This document shows, piece by piece, positions 9,740 through 18,697 of a DNA stretch of 64,000 bases. Numbering within the stretch: position 1 is the stretch's first letter; each line of letters opens with the position of its first letter. Source of the stretch: Flammeovirga pectinis (GTDB taxonomy: Bacteria; Bacteroidota; Bacteroidia; Cytophagales; Flammeovirgaceae). The notes under the pieces are model-generated. The model made no database searches. It saw only the letters and a program-made list of their open reading frames with translations, and was not told where the DNA came from. The DNA lies in NCBI RefSeq assembly GCF_003970675.1, contig NZ_CP034562.1:620001-684000 (forward strand), given 5' to 3'. Made by a program: the position numbers and the translations under genes.

Positions 9740-10492
9740 ATGAAACTCTCTCTATTAAAGAAGCTAAGGGTATTGATGAATGGTACTCAAGGATTACTTT
9801 CTGCTATAGTATTTACCATTGGTTGTGGCACAGCACTCTACAGTTTTAATCATATTGATTTTGACGAATACATTTATTTATCGTCTAATACAGCCACAAG
9901 TTCTGGAGTTATTTTAGATGTTTACCAAACGTCCTCAATTGTAAATGATGAGTATGTCTATAGATACGATTATGAATTTGAGCTTGATGGAATAAGTTAT
10001 TACTGGTCTTCGTATAATGCAGGTTATGGCATAGAAGTAGGGGATAAAGTGAAAATTGAATACAACATTGACAAGCCAGAGGTGAATAGAATTGCGGGGA
10101 TGAGTAATACGAATAGCTTAATATTCTTCTATTTAATTCCATTTATTATTGGTCTAATATGGTTCTCAATCAATGTATTTTTTGGTAGAAGAAAATTAGA
10201 CATCATTGAGCATGGCGTATTAACTGATGGTCGTTATCTAAGAAATGAAATGACATCAATGGAAATAAATGATAAACGTGTTTATAAATACTTCTTCAGT
10301 TATAAAGACGATGATAACGAAGAACATGAATTGACAATTCGAACACATAGCCCTGAGTTTTTATTTTACAATAAAAGCGACAACATTATTTATCATAGCA
10401 ATAAGCCTGATAGAGCATTATTTGTGGATAACCTTTCGGGTTCTCTTCCAGAGTATGTACGTTCAAATTTAAAAAAAGAAGAGCAATTCTAA
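9740..10492 (+). CDS. DUF3592-like membrane protein
   Basis: A 250-residue protein with two hydrophobic segments (about residues 17-35 and 130-150) flanking an extracytoplasmic beta-rich domain, plus a similar C-terminal beta-rich domain. Both domains carry the DUF3592-type pattern: a G-V-I-L-D-like strand, YRYDYEFELDGISY, then VGDKVKIEYN; the second repeat has YKYFFSYKDDD and YHSNKPDRALF. Function unknown. Single gene, followed by a hairpin shared with the convergent dehalogenase gene. Confidence 0.75.
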   Translation: MKLSLLKKLRVLMNGTQGLLSAIVFTIGCGTALYSFNHIDFDEYIYLSSNTATSSGVILDVYQTSSIVNDEYVYRYDYEFELDGISYYWSSYNAGYGIEVGDKVKIEYNIDKPEVNRIAGMSNTNSLIFFYLIPFIIGLIWFSINVFFGRRKLDIIEHGVLTDGRYLRNEMTSMEINDKRVYKYFFSYKDDDNEEHELTIRTHSPEFLFYNKSDNIIYHSNKPDRALFVDNLSGSLPEYVRSNLKKEEQF

Positions 10493-10500
10493 ATAAAAAA

Positions 10501-10534
10501 GACGTTGTATTCACATTTTAGTGTATACAACGTC
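10501..10534. terminator. Bidirectional hairpin between DUF3592 and dehalogenase genes
   Basis: 14-bp stem (GACGTTGTAT...) with one mismatch and a 6-nt loop. The A run just before it becomes a U run on the minus-strand transcript, so it best terminates the dehalogenase gene. Confidence 0.75.
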
Positions 10535-10553
10535 ATGTATTATTTTAGATAAA

Positions 10554-11420
10554 TTATTTATCCAATTTAAGTACAAATTCTTTTATTTTTTCCCCTATAA
10601 GTTCAGGGTTATCTTCTTGAATAAAATGGACACCATTCCCAATATTTACAGCTTCTAAATTTGGAATATTTTCAATTATCCAATCTCGTACAGGCTTAGG
10701 CATAAAAGCACCAGGCTCTGCATATAAAAAGAGTTTAGGTAGGGGTGATTCAGCAAGCTTTTCTCTGTAATTTTTTACAATGGCAGCTGTTAATTCTGGT
10801 TTTCCATTTAAGGGAACTTGAGAAACAAATTTCCAAATAGGTTTTCTACTTTCAACTGTTTGAAAAGGTTCTTTGTAAGCAGCCAATTCTTCGGTTGTTA
10901 AATCTCTAGCTACCCAAGTTGGTAATACATTATTTAAGAACATATTGTCCTCTGCAATCATTTTCCAACCATTAGGTCCTCTCAATTCATTAAAGAAATC
11001 TATGTTTTCTTTTGGGAAGAAGGTACCAATATCCTGAATAATACCTTCCATAAATGCAATTGCTTTTACATTTTTAGAATGATTAGCAAAATAATTAAAA
11101 CCTAATCCAGAACCCCAATCATGTAAAACCAATACAATATTTTTAAGTTCCATAGTCTCAATAAGCTTTTCTAAGTAAGCATATTGTTCCATAAAAGTAT
11201 AATCAATTGATGGCTTATCAGATTTACCCATTCCAATTAAATCTGGAACTATTATATGATGACCTGTCCCTTCTAAATAAGGTGTGATATTTCGCCATAA
11301 AAAACTATTTGATGGATTACCATGAAGGAATAAAATTGGATTACCTTCTCCTTTACCGTATTCGAGTACATGCATTTTACTTCCATATACTTCGTAAAAG
11401 TTTGAATTTGATTGGGACAT
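10554..11420 (-). CDS. Haloalkane dehalogenase (HLD-II type alpha/beta hydrolase)
   Basis: A 288-residue cytoplasmic alpha/beta hydrolase. Catalytic features match subfamily II haloalkane dehalogenases such as DhaA: HGNPSNS with halide-binding Asn35, nucleophile Asp101 with second halide-binding residue Trp102 in LHDWGSG, catalytic acid Glu125 in AFMEGII, and His265 in VHFIQEDNPELIG. This full set separates it from ordinary esterases, which have Ser as nucleophile. The predicted reaction is hydrolysis of a carbon-halogen bond to alcohol and halide. It is transcribed away from a MetR-like LysR regulator, a common layout for a regulated catabolic gene. The natural substrate is not known; marine organohalides are a plausible guess. 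Confidence 0.9.
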   Translation of the reverse strand: MSQSNSNFYEVYGSKMHVLEYGKGEGNPILFLHGNPSNSFLWRNITPYLEGTGHHIIVPDLIGMGKSDKPSIDYTFMEQYAYLEKLIETMELKNIVLVLHDWGSGLGFNYFANHSKNVKAIAFMEGIIQDIGTFFPKENIDFFNELRGPNGWKMIAEDNMFLNNVLPTWVARDLTTEELAAYKEPFQTVESRKPIWKFVSQVPLNGKPELTAAIVKNYREKLAESPLPKLFLYAEPGAFMPKPVRDWIIENIPNLEAVNIGNGVHFIQEDNPELIGEKIKEFVLKLDK

Positions 11421-11540
11421 TATTTTAAGGGATTTAGGTTTTGATGAATCTATTTGAAAATTACAAGTGATTGATTACTATAAATATAGTTTCTTGTTGC
11501 AAAGTTATATTTTTTTTATTTATGAATAAAATGAATTAAA

Positions 11541-11557
11541 TTTATGATTTACATAAA
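11541..11557. promoter_or_regulatory. Candidate LysR-type operator in the divergent intergenic region
   Basis: Perfect 6-bp inverted repeat TTTATG-ATTTA-CATAAA, ending 8 bp before the LysR gene start. Position and symmetry fit an autoregulatory site, but the region is very AT-rich and chance symmetry is possible. Confidence 0.4.
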
Positions 11558-11565
11558 TAATATGA

Positions 11566-12465
11566 ATGATGGATATCTCGCTTAGAAATTTAAAACTAGT
11601 TAATGTAATTGTAAAAGAAGATTCTGTTACAAAGGCAGCTGAGAAGCTATTTCTTTCACAACCCGCTTTAAGCCATCAGTTAAAAAAGCTCGAAGCAGAA
11701 ATTGGTTTAAAGATTTTTAATCGTTTTAATAAGAAATTGATCTTAACCGAAACAGGTAAAATTATATTTAATGCTTCAGAAAAGTTATTGCCTTCTATTA
11801 ATTTATTGAATGCGGAATTAGAGGGAATTAAAAGAGGTGAGAAAAAGAAAATTAGATTAACTACAGAGTGTTATACTTGCTACCATTGGCTCCCAAAGGT
11901 AGTGCAAAAATTTAAAGGAGAGCATCCAGAAATTAATGTTGAAATAAATATTGAAGCAACGCAAGATCCTATTCAATTTTTAAACAAAGGGGAGATTGAT
12001 ATGGCAATTGTAAGTAATAAGTCAGCTACTTCTATAATACATTTTGAGCCATTAATTACAGATGAAATGGTGGTGATCCTCTCTAAAGAAAATGATCTAG
12101 TAGATTTAGATGAATTGTCACTCTCAGATTTACAAAATCAGAATTTGATTTTATACGATTTACCTGAAGAGAAAAATTATGTACTCACTAAGATTTTAAA
12201 TAATGACCTTGATAAGGTGAAATCTATACAGAAAGTACAATTAACAGAAGCAATTATAGAACTAGTGAGTGCAAATTTAGGCATATCTGTAATGGCAAGA
12301 TGGGCAGTTACTCCTTTTCTTCAGAATAAACAACTTAAACTCCTTCCATTAAAAGAAAAACAGGGTGAAAGAGAATGGTTTATTGCTAGTTTAAATCAAG
12401 TATCTAAAATGGAAAAGCAATTTATAGCACAAGTGAAAACGAATTTTGCTGCTGATGATTTTTAA
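11566..12465 (+). CDS. LysR-family transcriptional regulator (MetR-like)
   Basis: A 299-residue regulator with an N-terminal winged helix (residues 2-60: SVTKAAEKLFLSQPALSHQLKKLE) and a periplasmic-binding-like effector domain from about 88. The start of the effector domain, TTECYTCYHWLP, closely resembles MetR (the ECHTCIQWL-like segment), a homocysteine-responsive regulator, so a methionine or sulfur-related effector is possible. Two adjacent ATG codons (11566 and 11569) could start translation. It is divergent from the haloalkane dehalogenase with a 145-bp shared promoter region, so it may regulate that gene. Confidence 0.9.
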   Translation: MMDISLRNLKLVNVIVKEDSVTKAAEKLFLSQPALSHQLKKLEAEIGLKIFNRFNKKLILTETGKIIFNASEKLLPSINLLNAELEGIKRGEKKKIRLTTECYTCYHWLPKVVQKFKGEHPEINVEINIEATQDPIQFLNKGEIDMAIVSNKSATSIIHFEPLITDEMVVILSKENDLVDLDELSLSDLQNQNLILYDLPEEKNYVLTKILNNDLDKVKSIQKVQLTEAIIELVSANLGISVMARWAVTPFLQNKQLKLLPLKEKQGEREWFIASLNQVSKMEKQFIAQVKTNFAADDF

Positions 12466-12470
12466 ACAAA

Positions 12471-12502
12471 AAGTCTCATCTAAAATTAATTAAATGAGAC
12501 TT
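12471..12502. terminator. Hairpin between LysR and GNAT genes
   Basis: 9-bp perfect stem AAGTCTCAT/ATGAGACTT with a 14-nt loop, six bases after the LysR stop. T run on the plus side is weak; an A-rich run precedes it, so it could act on the minus strand. Confidence 0.5.
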
Positions 12503-12594
12503 ATCTAGATATTATTATATCAACTTACCTCAATTTTTATTTTTGAGTTCTAGAGAATCAGCATTCAAAATGCTCTTTTTCCATCTTCCGAAAG

Positions 12595-13389
12595 TTAGTA
12601 TTCATTTTTGAAACTCATATCAAAAATGATATTTGAGCAATAAAAACCAGCTTTTTCAATGGCTTTTTTAGATGCAATATTGTCTACTGTTGTAGAACAT
12701 ACAGGTTGTCTATTTAATGCAATTGCTTTTTGTGCTAATGCATCTAACATTCTAGTTCCTAAGCCTTGTTTTCGGTAACCCTTGTTCACAATCATACCGA
12801 TATCTGCAGCCTCTTTTTGTGTATCACTTAACCTACATTCTCCTGTAGCAATAATGATATTATCCTTTTTTGAGAGGTACAATTCTTTCCTATTAATGAG
12901 GTTGTCCGCATAGCCAAATGTATCTTCAAAACCAGCATTTTCTTTAAAAAAAGCACGTATATTATCTGCATCATCTACTGTTGCAAGTTGTATTTCTAAA
13001 GCACTCTTTTTAAGTAACGAACTCCCAGAATATTGAAAGCACAATGTGTTTTTATCTACACTGTTTGCTAAACCTAAACTAGCATTAAAAGAAACGGGTT
13101 CTATTGTACTAAGGCGAGCAGATGTAATTAAATTTTTAGAAATTAATGCTTTTAAAGTATTTTCCATCAGATAGTTACTTTCTTTATTAAGAAAGATCTG
13201 AAGAAGGCTTTTTGAGTCGTCAATACAACAGTATCCTATTGATATTTCATTAATTTCAATTAGAAATGTTGATGCAGAAGCAATATATAAATCTTGCCAC
13301 ATACCATCTAAAGTACCTGTGAATTGTGAATATAATGTAGATCTATATTGGCTAATTAAAGGCGTATTTTCTGTTTGAATAAAATTCAT
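12595..13389 (-). CDS. GNAT family N-acetyltransferase
   Basis: A 264-residue protein. The C-terminal domain (about residues 130-264) carries the acetyl-CoA-binding motif of GNAT enzymes, IGMIVNKGYRKQGLGTRML (Q/R-x-x-G-x-G/A form), followed by the typical VDNIASKKAIEKAGF segment. The N-terminal ~125 residues look like a degenerate second GNAT-type fold. Substrate unknown. Its start overlaps the stop of the upstream TetR gene by 4 bp (ATGA), so the two are translationally coupled and the acetyltransferase is probably under TetR control. Confidence 0.88.
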   Translation of the reverse strand: MNFIQTENTPLISQYRSTLYSQFTGTLDGMWQDLYIASASTFLIEINEISIGYCCIDDSKSLLQIFLNKESNYLMENTLKALISKNLITSARLSTIEPVSFNASLGLANSVDKNTLCFQYSGSSLLKKSALEIQLATVDDADNIRAFFKENAGFEDTFGYADNLINRKELYLSKKDNIIIATGECRLSDTQKEAADIGMIVNKGYRKQGLGTRMLDALAQKAIALNRQPVCSTTVDNIASKKAIEKAGFYCSNIIFDMSFKNEY

Positions 13390-13934
13390 TGGTGTAAATA
13401 TTTTTTGATTAATAATGATTTGATTTCCTCTAATGGGTAATCATTAAATATTGATAAATAGTTTAATGCAATGCCGTCTAGTTCCGATATGAACATATAA
13501 CTTTTTGCAGTTGCATTTATTGGGTCAATTTCATCAAATAGTTTTTTAGTTGATCTGAAAATTAAATCTGCTCTTTCTTTAACTAAATCCTTGATTATTT
13601 CTCTAGTTGTTGGTTGAGAAATAACACTAACATTTAGTTGTAAAAAAGTTTTATCTCTTTTAAGCTGATCAAAAAAAGAATTCAATAAAAGTGAAATTGT
13701 ATCGTAAGCGTTTCCATCATTATGATTAAGGTTGTTTTTTTTAATCATATCGGTTGTCCTAGAGAAAATTTCTCTTAGTAATCCATTTTTTGATTTAAAA
13801 TGATGAAATATTAGCCCTTTTGATACTTTAGCTGTCTCACAGACTTCTGAAATTGAAGTATTTTCAAATCCTTTTTCTGCAAAAAGTGCAGTAGCTACCT
13901 CTATTATTTGTTCTTTTTTATCCATTAATTTCAT
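13386..13934 (-). CDS. TetR/AcrR-family transcriptional regulator
   Basis: A 182-residue repressor with an N-terminal helix-turn-helix (residues 8-55: ALFAEKGFENTSISEVCETAKVSKG...HFKSK) and a ligand-binding helical domain. Either ATG at 13934 or the one three codons later may start it. A perfect inverted repeat lies immediately upstream, fitting autoregulation. It forms an operon with the overlapping GNAT gene. Effector unknown. Confidence 0.92.
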   Translation of the reverse strand: MKLMDKKEQIIEVATALFAEKGFENTSISEVCETAKVSKGLIFHHFKSKNGLLREIFSRTTDMIKKNNLNHNDGNAYDTISLLLNSFFDQLKRDKTFLQLNVSVISQPTTREIIKDLVKERADLIFRSTKKLFDEIDPINATAKSYMFISELDGIALNYLSIFNDYPLEEIKSLLIKKYLHQ

Positions 13935-14259
13935 GAAATAGACTGACCGTGTAGTCAGTGTTTATTCAAATGTAACGAAAATTTTTTAAAAAAGGTTATA
14001 AAAGAAAATGAAACAGTATATAATCCTGATCAATTATAAAATTAAAATAATTGGTTTTCAACTATTTAAGTTTCTGTTTTAAATCAACTCCTACTAAAAA
14101 ATACTAAGATCATTTTAATGAAAGATATAATTAATAATAGAATTGTTTGCGTAGTGAAAATTAAAAAACAATTTTATCTAGGCAATCTTTTTATTAATAA
14201 ATAACCTTTAATCTATTGTTATAACTATTGTAGTTATTCTCTGATTTAACTTAAAAACA
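13935..14259. other. Intergenic region, divergent TetR / sulfatase promoters
   Basis: 325 bp without a gene. It holds the TetR operator at its left end; the rest is AT-rich leader upstream of the first sulfatase. I see no clear Bacteroidota TAnnTTTG box and no stable RNA structure. Confidence 0.6.
13942..13959. promoter_or_regulatory. TetR-type operator upstream of the TetR/GNAT operon
   Basis: Perfect inverted repeat ACTGAC-CGTGTA-GTCAGT, starting 8 bp before the TetR start codon. Size and composition are typical of TetR-family operators, and the repeat stands out from the AT-rich surroundings. Confidence 0.75.
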
Positions 14260-15885
14260 ATGTTTAAAAAACTATCAATTAACGTCTTTCTTGCAGTTCT
14301 TGTAAGTATGACTTTTTGTGAAGACTCTCTTGCACAAAAAAAGAAAAAAGGCAAATCATCGAGCAAGAAACCAAACATCTTGATTATATGGGGTGACGAT
14401 ATTGGACTTTGGAATGTCAGTGCCTACTCTAATGGCCAAATGGGATACACGACACCAGGAATTGATCGTATTGCTGACGAAGGCATACTTTTTACTGATT
14501 ATTATGGAGAACAATCTTGTACAGCAGGTAGGTCATCATTTATAACAGGTCAGTCTGGTTTAAGAACAGGAATGACGAAAGTAGGAATGCCTGGTTTTCC
14601 TCAAGGACAGAAAGATGACGATATCACTATTGCAGAAGCACTAAAAAACCATGGGTATTTGACTGCTCAGTATGGTAAAAATCATTTAGGGGATGCTGAT
14701 AAAACACTTCCGACTAAACATGGATTTGATGAATTTTATGGATTTCTTTATCACCTTAATGCAATGGAGGAACCAGAATATCCTAACTATCCAAAAGATC
14801 CTGAATTTTTAAAGAAATTTGGACCTCGAGGTGTTTTAGACTGTACCTCTGATGGACCAGTGAAAGATACAGGGCCATTAACTGTGGAACGTATTAAAAC
14901 TATAGATGATGATATTACAAAACGTTCTATTGCATTTATGGATAAAGCAATCGATCAGGATAAACCTTTCTTTGTATGGTGGAATGCTGCTAAAATGCAT
15001 TTTAGAACACATATTAAAGATGAATCAAAAGGTCTTTCAGGAAGAGGGTTTTACAACGATGGTATGGTAGAACATTCTAATCATGTAGGTCAATTATTAG
15101 ATTATTTAGAAGAGAAAGGTATTGCCGATAATACGATAGTAATTTATGGTACAGATAACGGACCACAAACCAATTCATGGCCTGATGGAGCAATCTCTCC
15201 ATACCGCATGGAAAAGGAAACTCAATATGAAGGAGCTTATCGTGTTCCATTCATGATTAGATGGACAGATGGTGGTATTACAGGTGGTAAAAAAGTTCAA
15301 GGAATGATATCGCACTTAGATTGGTTACCTACATTACTTGCTGCAGCTGGAGATCCTGATATAAAAGAAAAACTTCTTAAAGGTGGATATCAAGCCAATG
15401 ATAAGAGTTTTAAAATTCATTTAGATGGTTATAACATGTTACCCTACCTACAAGGTAAAGTAGAAGAATCACCGCGTAAATGGTTTATATATCATACATC
15501 TGAAGCGGAACCAGTGGCTGTCCGTCAGGATATTGAAGGTAAAGTGCAAAAAATGTCATTAAAATGGGTATTTGGCGAACAGCGTGGTAAAGGAGGTGAG
15601 CTTTGGTTAGAGCCTTTTACTTGGCTACGTATGCCTAAAGCATTTGATTTAAAAATGGATCCTTTTGAGCGTGCTGATTACGATTCGAATACGTATATGG
15701 ATTGGTATATCAATCAGATTCCATATATGTATAGTGCTATGGCTCATATGAAAGAATATGCGATGACATTTAAAGAGTATCCTGCATCTCAAAAGCCAGG
15801 TTCATGGAAGATGAATCAGCTTAAAGAAATGAGTTATGAAATGGGCCCAGTAGGGCCTGGAGGTTCTAAAAAATCGGGAGAATAA
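14260..15885 (+). CDS. Secreted sulfatase (formylglycine type, CTAGR motif), copy 1
   Basis: A 541-residue secreted arylsulfatase-like enzyme with a signal peptide (about residues 1-25, ending SLAQ) and a Lys/Ser-rich linker. Sulfatase landmarks: WGDDIG metal-binding aspartates near residues 46-49, Cys87 in CTAGR (C-x-A-x-R), the residue converted to formylglycine, GKNHLGD, and YGTDNGP for calcium binding. It should hydrolyse sulfate esters of polysaccharide or small aryl compounds outside the cytoplasm. The C-terminus ends in a short Gly/Ser/Lys tail, not a T9SS domain. A close paralogue lies at 18698 beyond an opposite-strand membrane protein. No formylglycine-generating enzyme or anSME is in the window. 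Confidence 0.93.
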   Translation: MFKKLSINVFLAVLVSMTFCEDSLAQKKKKGKSSSKKPNILIIWGDDIGLWNVSAYSNGQMGYTTPGIDRIADEGILFTDYYGEQSCTAGRSSFITGQSGLRTGMTKVGMPGFPQGQKDDDITIAEALKNHGYLTAQYGKNHLGDADKTLPTKHGFDEFYGFLYHLNAMEEPEYPNYPKDPEFLKKFGPRGVLDCTSDGPVKDTGPLTVERIKTIDDDITKRSIAFMDKAIDQDKPFFVWWNAAKMHFRTHIKDESKGLSGRGFYNDGMVEHSNHVGQLLDYLEEKGIADNTIVIYGTDNGPQTNSWPDGAISPYRMEKETQYEGAYRVPFMIRWTDGGITGGKKVQGMISHLDWLPTLLAAAGDPDIKEKLLKGGYQANDKSFKIHLDGYNMLPYLQGKVEESPRKWFIYHTSEAEPVAVRQDIEGKVQKMSLKWVFGEQRGKGGELWLEPFTWLRMPKAFDLKMDPFERADYDSNTYMDWYINQIPYMYSAMAHMKEYAMTFKEYPASQKPGSWKMNQLKEMSYEMGPVGPGGSKKSGE

Positions 15886-15899
15886 AATTTTATTAAAGC

Positions 15900-15939
15900 A
15901 TAAAGAGGTTCTGAATTGTACAATTCAGAACCTCTTTAT
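15900..15939. terminator. Perfect palindromic bidirectional terminator
   Basis: A 40-bp perfect palindrome (20-bp arms beginning ATAAAGAGG) centred between the convergent sulfatase and fused MFS/synthase genes. A T-rich tail follows on the plus strand and an A-rich stretch precedes it, so it can stop both transcripts. Confidence 0.85.
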
Positions 15940-15940
15940 T

Positions 15941-18400
15941 TTATTTTGGATCATACCAATTGTAATAGGCATTCTTATCATCGAATTTATACAAATCAGT
16001 AAGCAACATAGACCAAACATCTCTTCTGCCTACATAACTAGCCATTCCTGCATAATAAAAACGGTGGAGATTCTCTCTTTCGTAATCAATCTCCTTTTTC
16101 AAATCAGATGGTAGGTTTGGAATATCTTCTTGAGCATCTAAAAGCTGAGGTAGAATTTCTGTTAAAACAGATTTTTTAACCCAACCATCATATTCTAAAA
16201 TTGGATGATTATCTGTTACTGGTTCAGCATTTCTACTAAAAACATTTAACCCTCCTCTGTCCATTACATAAGTACTTAGAAACTGTGCTTCGTTATGAAT
16301 GCCAACTTCATTAAGTGCTTTTTTTACATCTGGATAGGCTAACCTTTTTCTAATTAATTCTAAATCTAATGTAAGAGGTTGCATAGAGCCAATAATTAGC
16401 ATTTCGTGCATTTCTGTAGTCCATAAATTGGCATAAGGAAATACTTCTAAAATGGCCTTTACTAGAGATTCTGATGCACCTACTGTTTGAGTAGTGATTG
16501 GCCACCATTGTGCCATCATTCCATTTTCTGTTAATCTCGACTTACATAATTCATAAAAATCTTTACTATATAAATTATTAACACCTACTGCAGTTGGTGG
16601 TGGCGGTTCTAAAGTAATCAAATCATAGGTACGCACTTCTTTCATTAATTTATGTCTTCCATCATCAACATAAATATTAATATTTTTACTTTGAGCTAAT
16701 TGGTAATTACCCACAAACTTATTTGTTGCTTCTACTACTTCTGGTAATAATTCGACTACAGCCCTTTCTTCTAATTCTGGAAACTTAAGTAAAGATCCTG
16801 CAGTAATCCCTGTTCCTAATCCAACAACTAAAGCAGACTTTGGTGTGCCGTTAAAAGTAATGAGAGGAATAAAAGATTGTAGGCGCATATATCGTAAAGA
16901 AGGGAACACATCTCCTGTATTTGAAACACCTTGAATATATAATCTTCTAAATATTCTGTCACCTTGTCCTTGTTCAATTACAGCTACTGTATTACCTATT
17001 CCTTCTTTAAAGTAGATTATTTCACCAGTTTCTTTTTCAAGAAGTAAATCAATGAATTTTGTATTTGGTATAAAGGCAATAAATAATAACCCTAATGCAA
17101 AAGAAGGGGCATATTTTTTAGTGCTTTTGGTTTGATAAAAGGCAACAAAAGCGACTCCAATTGATAGTATGAGCAGTAAGAATAAAGTATAGATAACTCC
17201 CAAAGTTGGAAACAGTATAAAGCCAGTGATTGCACTACCTAAAACACCTCCAAATGTATTCCAAGCAAGTAATTTACCACTCACCTCAGACAATTGATTC
17301 CCATTGCTAACTAATTGTGTTATAACAGGGAAAATTGCGCCCATCAAAGTTGTAGGAACTAATATGAAGAAGCTACTTATAAAAAGAAAACGCCCCATCA
17401 TCATGGCTCCTTTGCTAGAAAAAATACCAAATAAAGTGTTTCCAAACTCAACTTGATATTCTAAAGTCCAATTACCTAAAACTGCGATGGATAATAATGT
17501 ACAAAAGATACTACCAAAAGTAAGCAACCCAAACGATTTCCAAAGGTTCTTTATGCGATGAATGTATTTACCCATTACAAAATTGCCGACCGCTAATCCT
17601 AAAAGATAAATGGCTAACATTGTAGCAAATGCATAGGTTCTAGTATTCTGAAATTGCACAATTATTTGTCCCCATAAAATCTCTTGTGATATACCTACAA
17701 AACCTATGAATCCGTAAAGTATATAGCCAATATGAAACCCTATTGAAGTAGGTTGTTCGTGTTTTTGTCTTTCTACTTTTTCCTCTTTATTTATCATGAA
17801 AAAGTATACATATCCTCCAAGACAAAGATTAATACTTGCCGTAAATAAACCAGCTCCAACCACACCAAAAAAAGGTATTATGATAAAAGGTGTACTTAAT
17901 GCACCAAGAATTGCCCCCGCGGTATTCGCTCCATACAAATAGCCAATACTTTTTCCCGACGTTTCTTTAGATGGATTGTAATATTTAATTAGTGCTAAAA
18001 ATGTCCCGCTCATAAAAAAGGCAGGTATAGCAATTAGTACCCAAGGTAATAGATAAGCAAATTTCCCAATTATAGCTTCAATTTGAACATAGGTGCTTTC
18101 TGTATAAAAAAGCAAAAGGCTGATAATAGCACTAGATATTGCCGTTAATATTTCTAGGTTGCAATAAACTCTCAAAGGATTATCAGACCTTTGAATATAT
18201 TTACCTAAATAATAGTTGCCTGCTCCTAACCCAGTAAAGAAACCACTTATAACAATTGATGTGGAATAGATATCAACCCCTATAACTATACCTAATTGTT
18301 TAACCCATAATGTTTGGAAAATTAAAGCAGTAATACCGGAGATAAAAAGTAAGAGTGTAAATACTAAGAGTTGTTTATTCTTGGTCATGTTTATTTTCAA
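15941..18400 (-). CDS. Fused MFS/spermidine-synthase-like membrane protein
   Basis: An 819-residue protein. Residues ~1-450 form many membrane helices resembling an MFS-like transporter, with a cytoplasmic basic loop near residue 205. Residues ~470-780 form a spermidine-synthase-like Rossmann domain: VVGLGTGITAGSL near 525-535, VELLPEVVE, VDDGRHKL near 575, and LEPPPP near 590 where spermidine synthases have their aminopropyl-transfer active site. Such fusions are widespread but functionally uncharacterised; the PPPP loop argues against ordinary spermidine synthesis. Start may be at 18400 or at the internal Met five codons later. It lies opposite and between two sulfatase paralogues. Confidence 0.85.
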   Translation of the reverse strand: MKINMTKNKQLLVFTLLLFISGITALIFQTLWVKQLGIVIGVDIYSTSIVISGFFTGLGAGNYYLGKYIQRSDNPLRVYCNLEILTAISSAIISLLLFYTESTYVQIEAIIGKFAYLLPWVLIAIPAFFMSGTFLALIKYYNPSKETSGKSIGYLYGANTAGAILGALSTPFIIIPFFGVVGAGLFTASINLCLGGYVYFFMINKEEKVERQKHEQPTSIGFHIGYILYGFIGFVGISQEILWGQIIVQFQNTRTYAFATMLAIYLLGLAVGNFVMGKYIHRIKNLWKSFGLLTFGSIFCTLLSIAVLGNWTLEYQVEFGNTLFGIFSSKGAMMMGRFLFISSFFILVPTTLMGAIFPVITQLVSNGNQLSEVSGKLLAWNTFGGVLGSAITGFILFPTLGVIYTLFLLLILSIGVAFVAFYQTKSTKKYAPSFALGLLFIAFIPNTKFIDLLLEKETGEIIYFKEGIGNTVAVIEQGQGDRIFRRLYIQGVSNTGDVFPSLRYMRLQSFIPLITFNGTPKSALVVGLGTGITAGSLLKFPELEERAVVELLPEVVEATNKFVGNYQLAQSKNINIYVDDGRHKLMKEVRTYDLITLEPPPPTAVGVNNLYSKDFYELCKSRLTENGMMAQWWPITTQTVGASESLVKAILEVFPYANLWTTEMHEMLIIGSMQPLTLDLELIRKRLAYPDVKKALNEVGIHNEAQFLSTYVMDRGGLNVFSRNAEPVTDNHPILEYDGWVKKSVLTEILPQLLDAQEDIPNLPSDLKKEIDYERENLHRFYYAGMASYVGRRDVWSMLLTDLYKFDDKNAYYNWYDPK

Positions 18401-18697
18401 TAAAAGAAGTGCAATAGTTTACTAAGTTTTGAGCACAGCGTTCGAGTTGTTAATTAATAATTTAGGATCGAAATACTTCAACCCTCTAAATAAATATACA
18501 AATTTTTTGGCTAGTTATCAGTAGCATTTTGAATGAAATTTATTTGTAGTATTTACAGTAGAAACAATTGTATAATAGACGAATAAATGAAGTGAAAATC
18601 GAATTCTCTGTTAACTTAGATAGAATAATAACCCAATTAATCTTTTGATTATTTATTCAATCTATTTATTAATTCTCAAAAACTAATCTTTTAAAAA
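18401..18697. other. Divergent intergenic region upstream of sulfatase copy 2
   Basis: 297 bp, AT-rich, separating the divergent fused MFS/synthase gene and the second sulfatase. It should carry both promoters. I found no convincing operator, hairpin or small gene. Confidence 0.55.

Noticed and set aside
10554-11420. Ordinary serine esterase/lipase
   Set aside because: The nucleophile position is Asp101-Trp102, with Asn35 and Glu125, which indicates a dehalogenase.
15941-18400. True spermidine synthase (speE)
   Set aside because: The domain is fused to a membrane transporter-like half and has a PPPP active-site loop, so polyamine synthesis is not supported.
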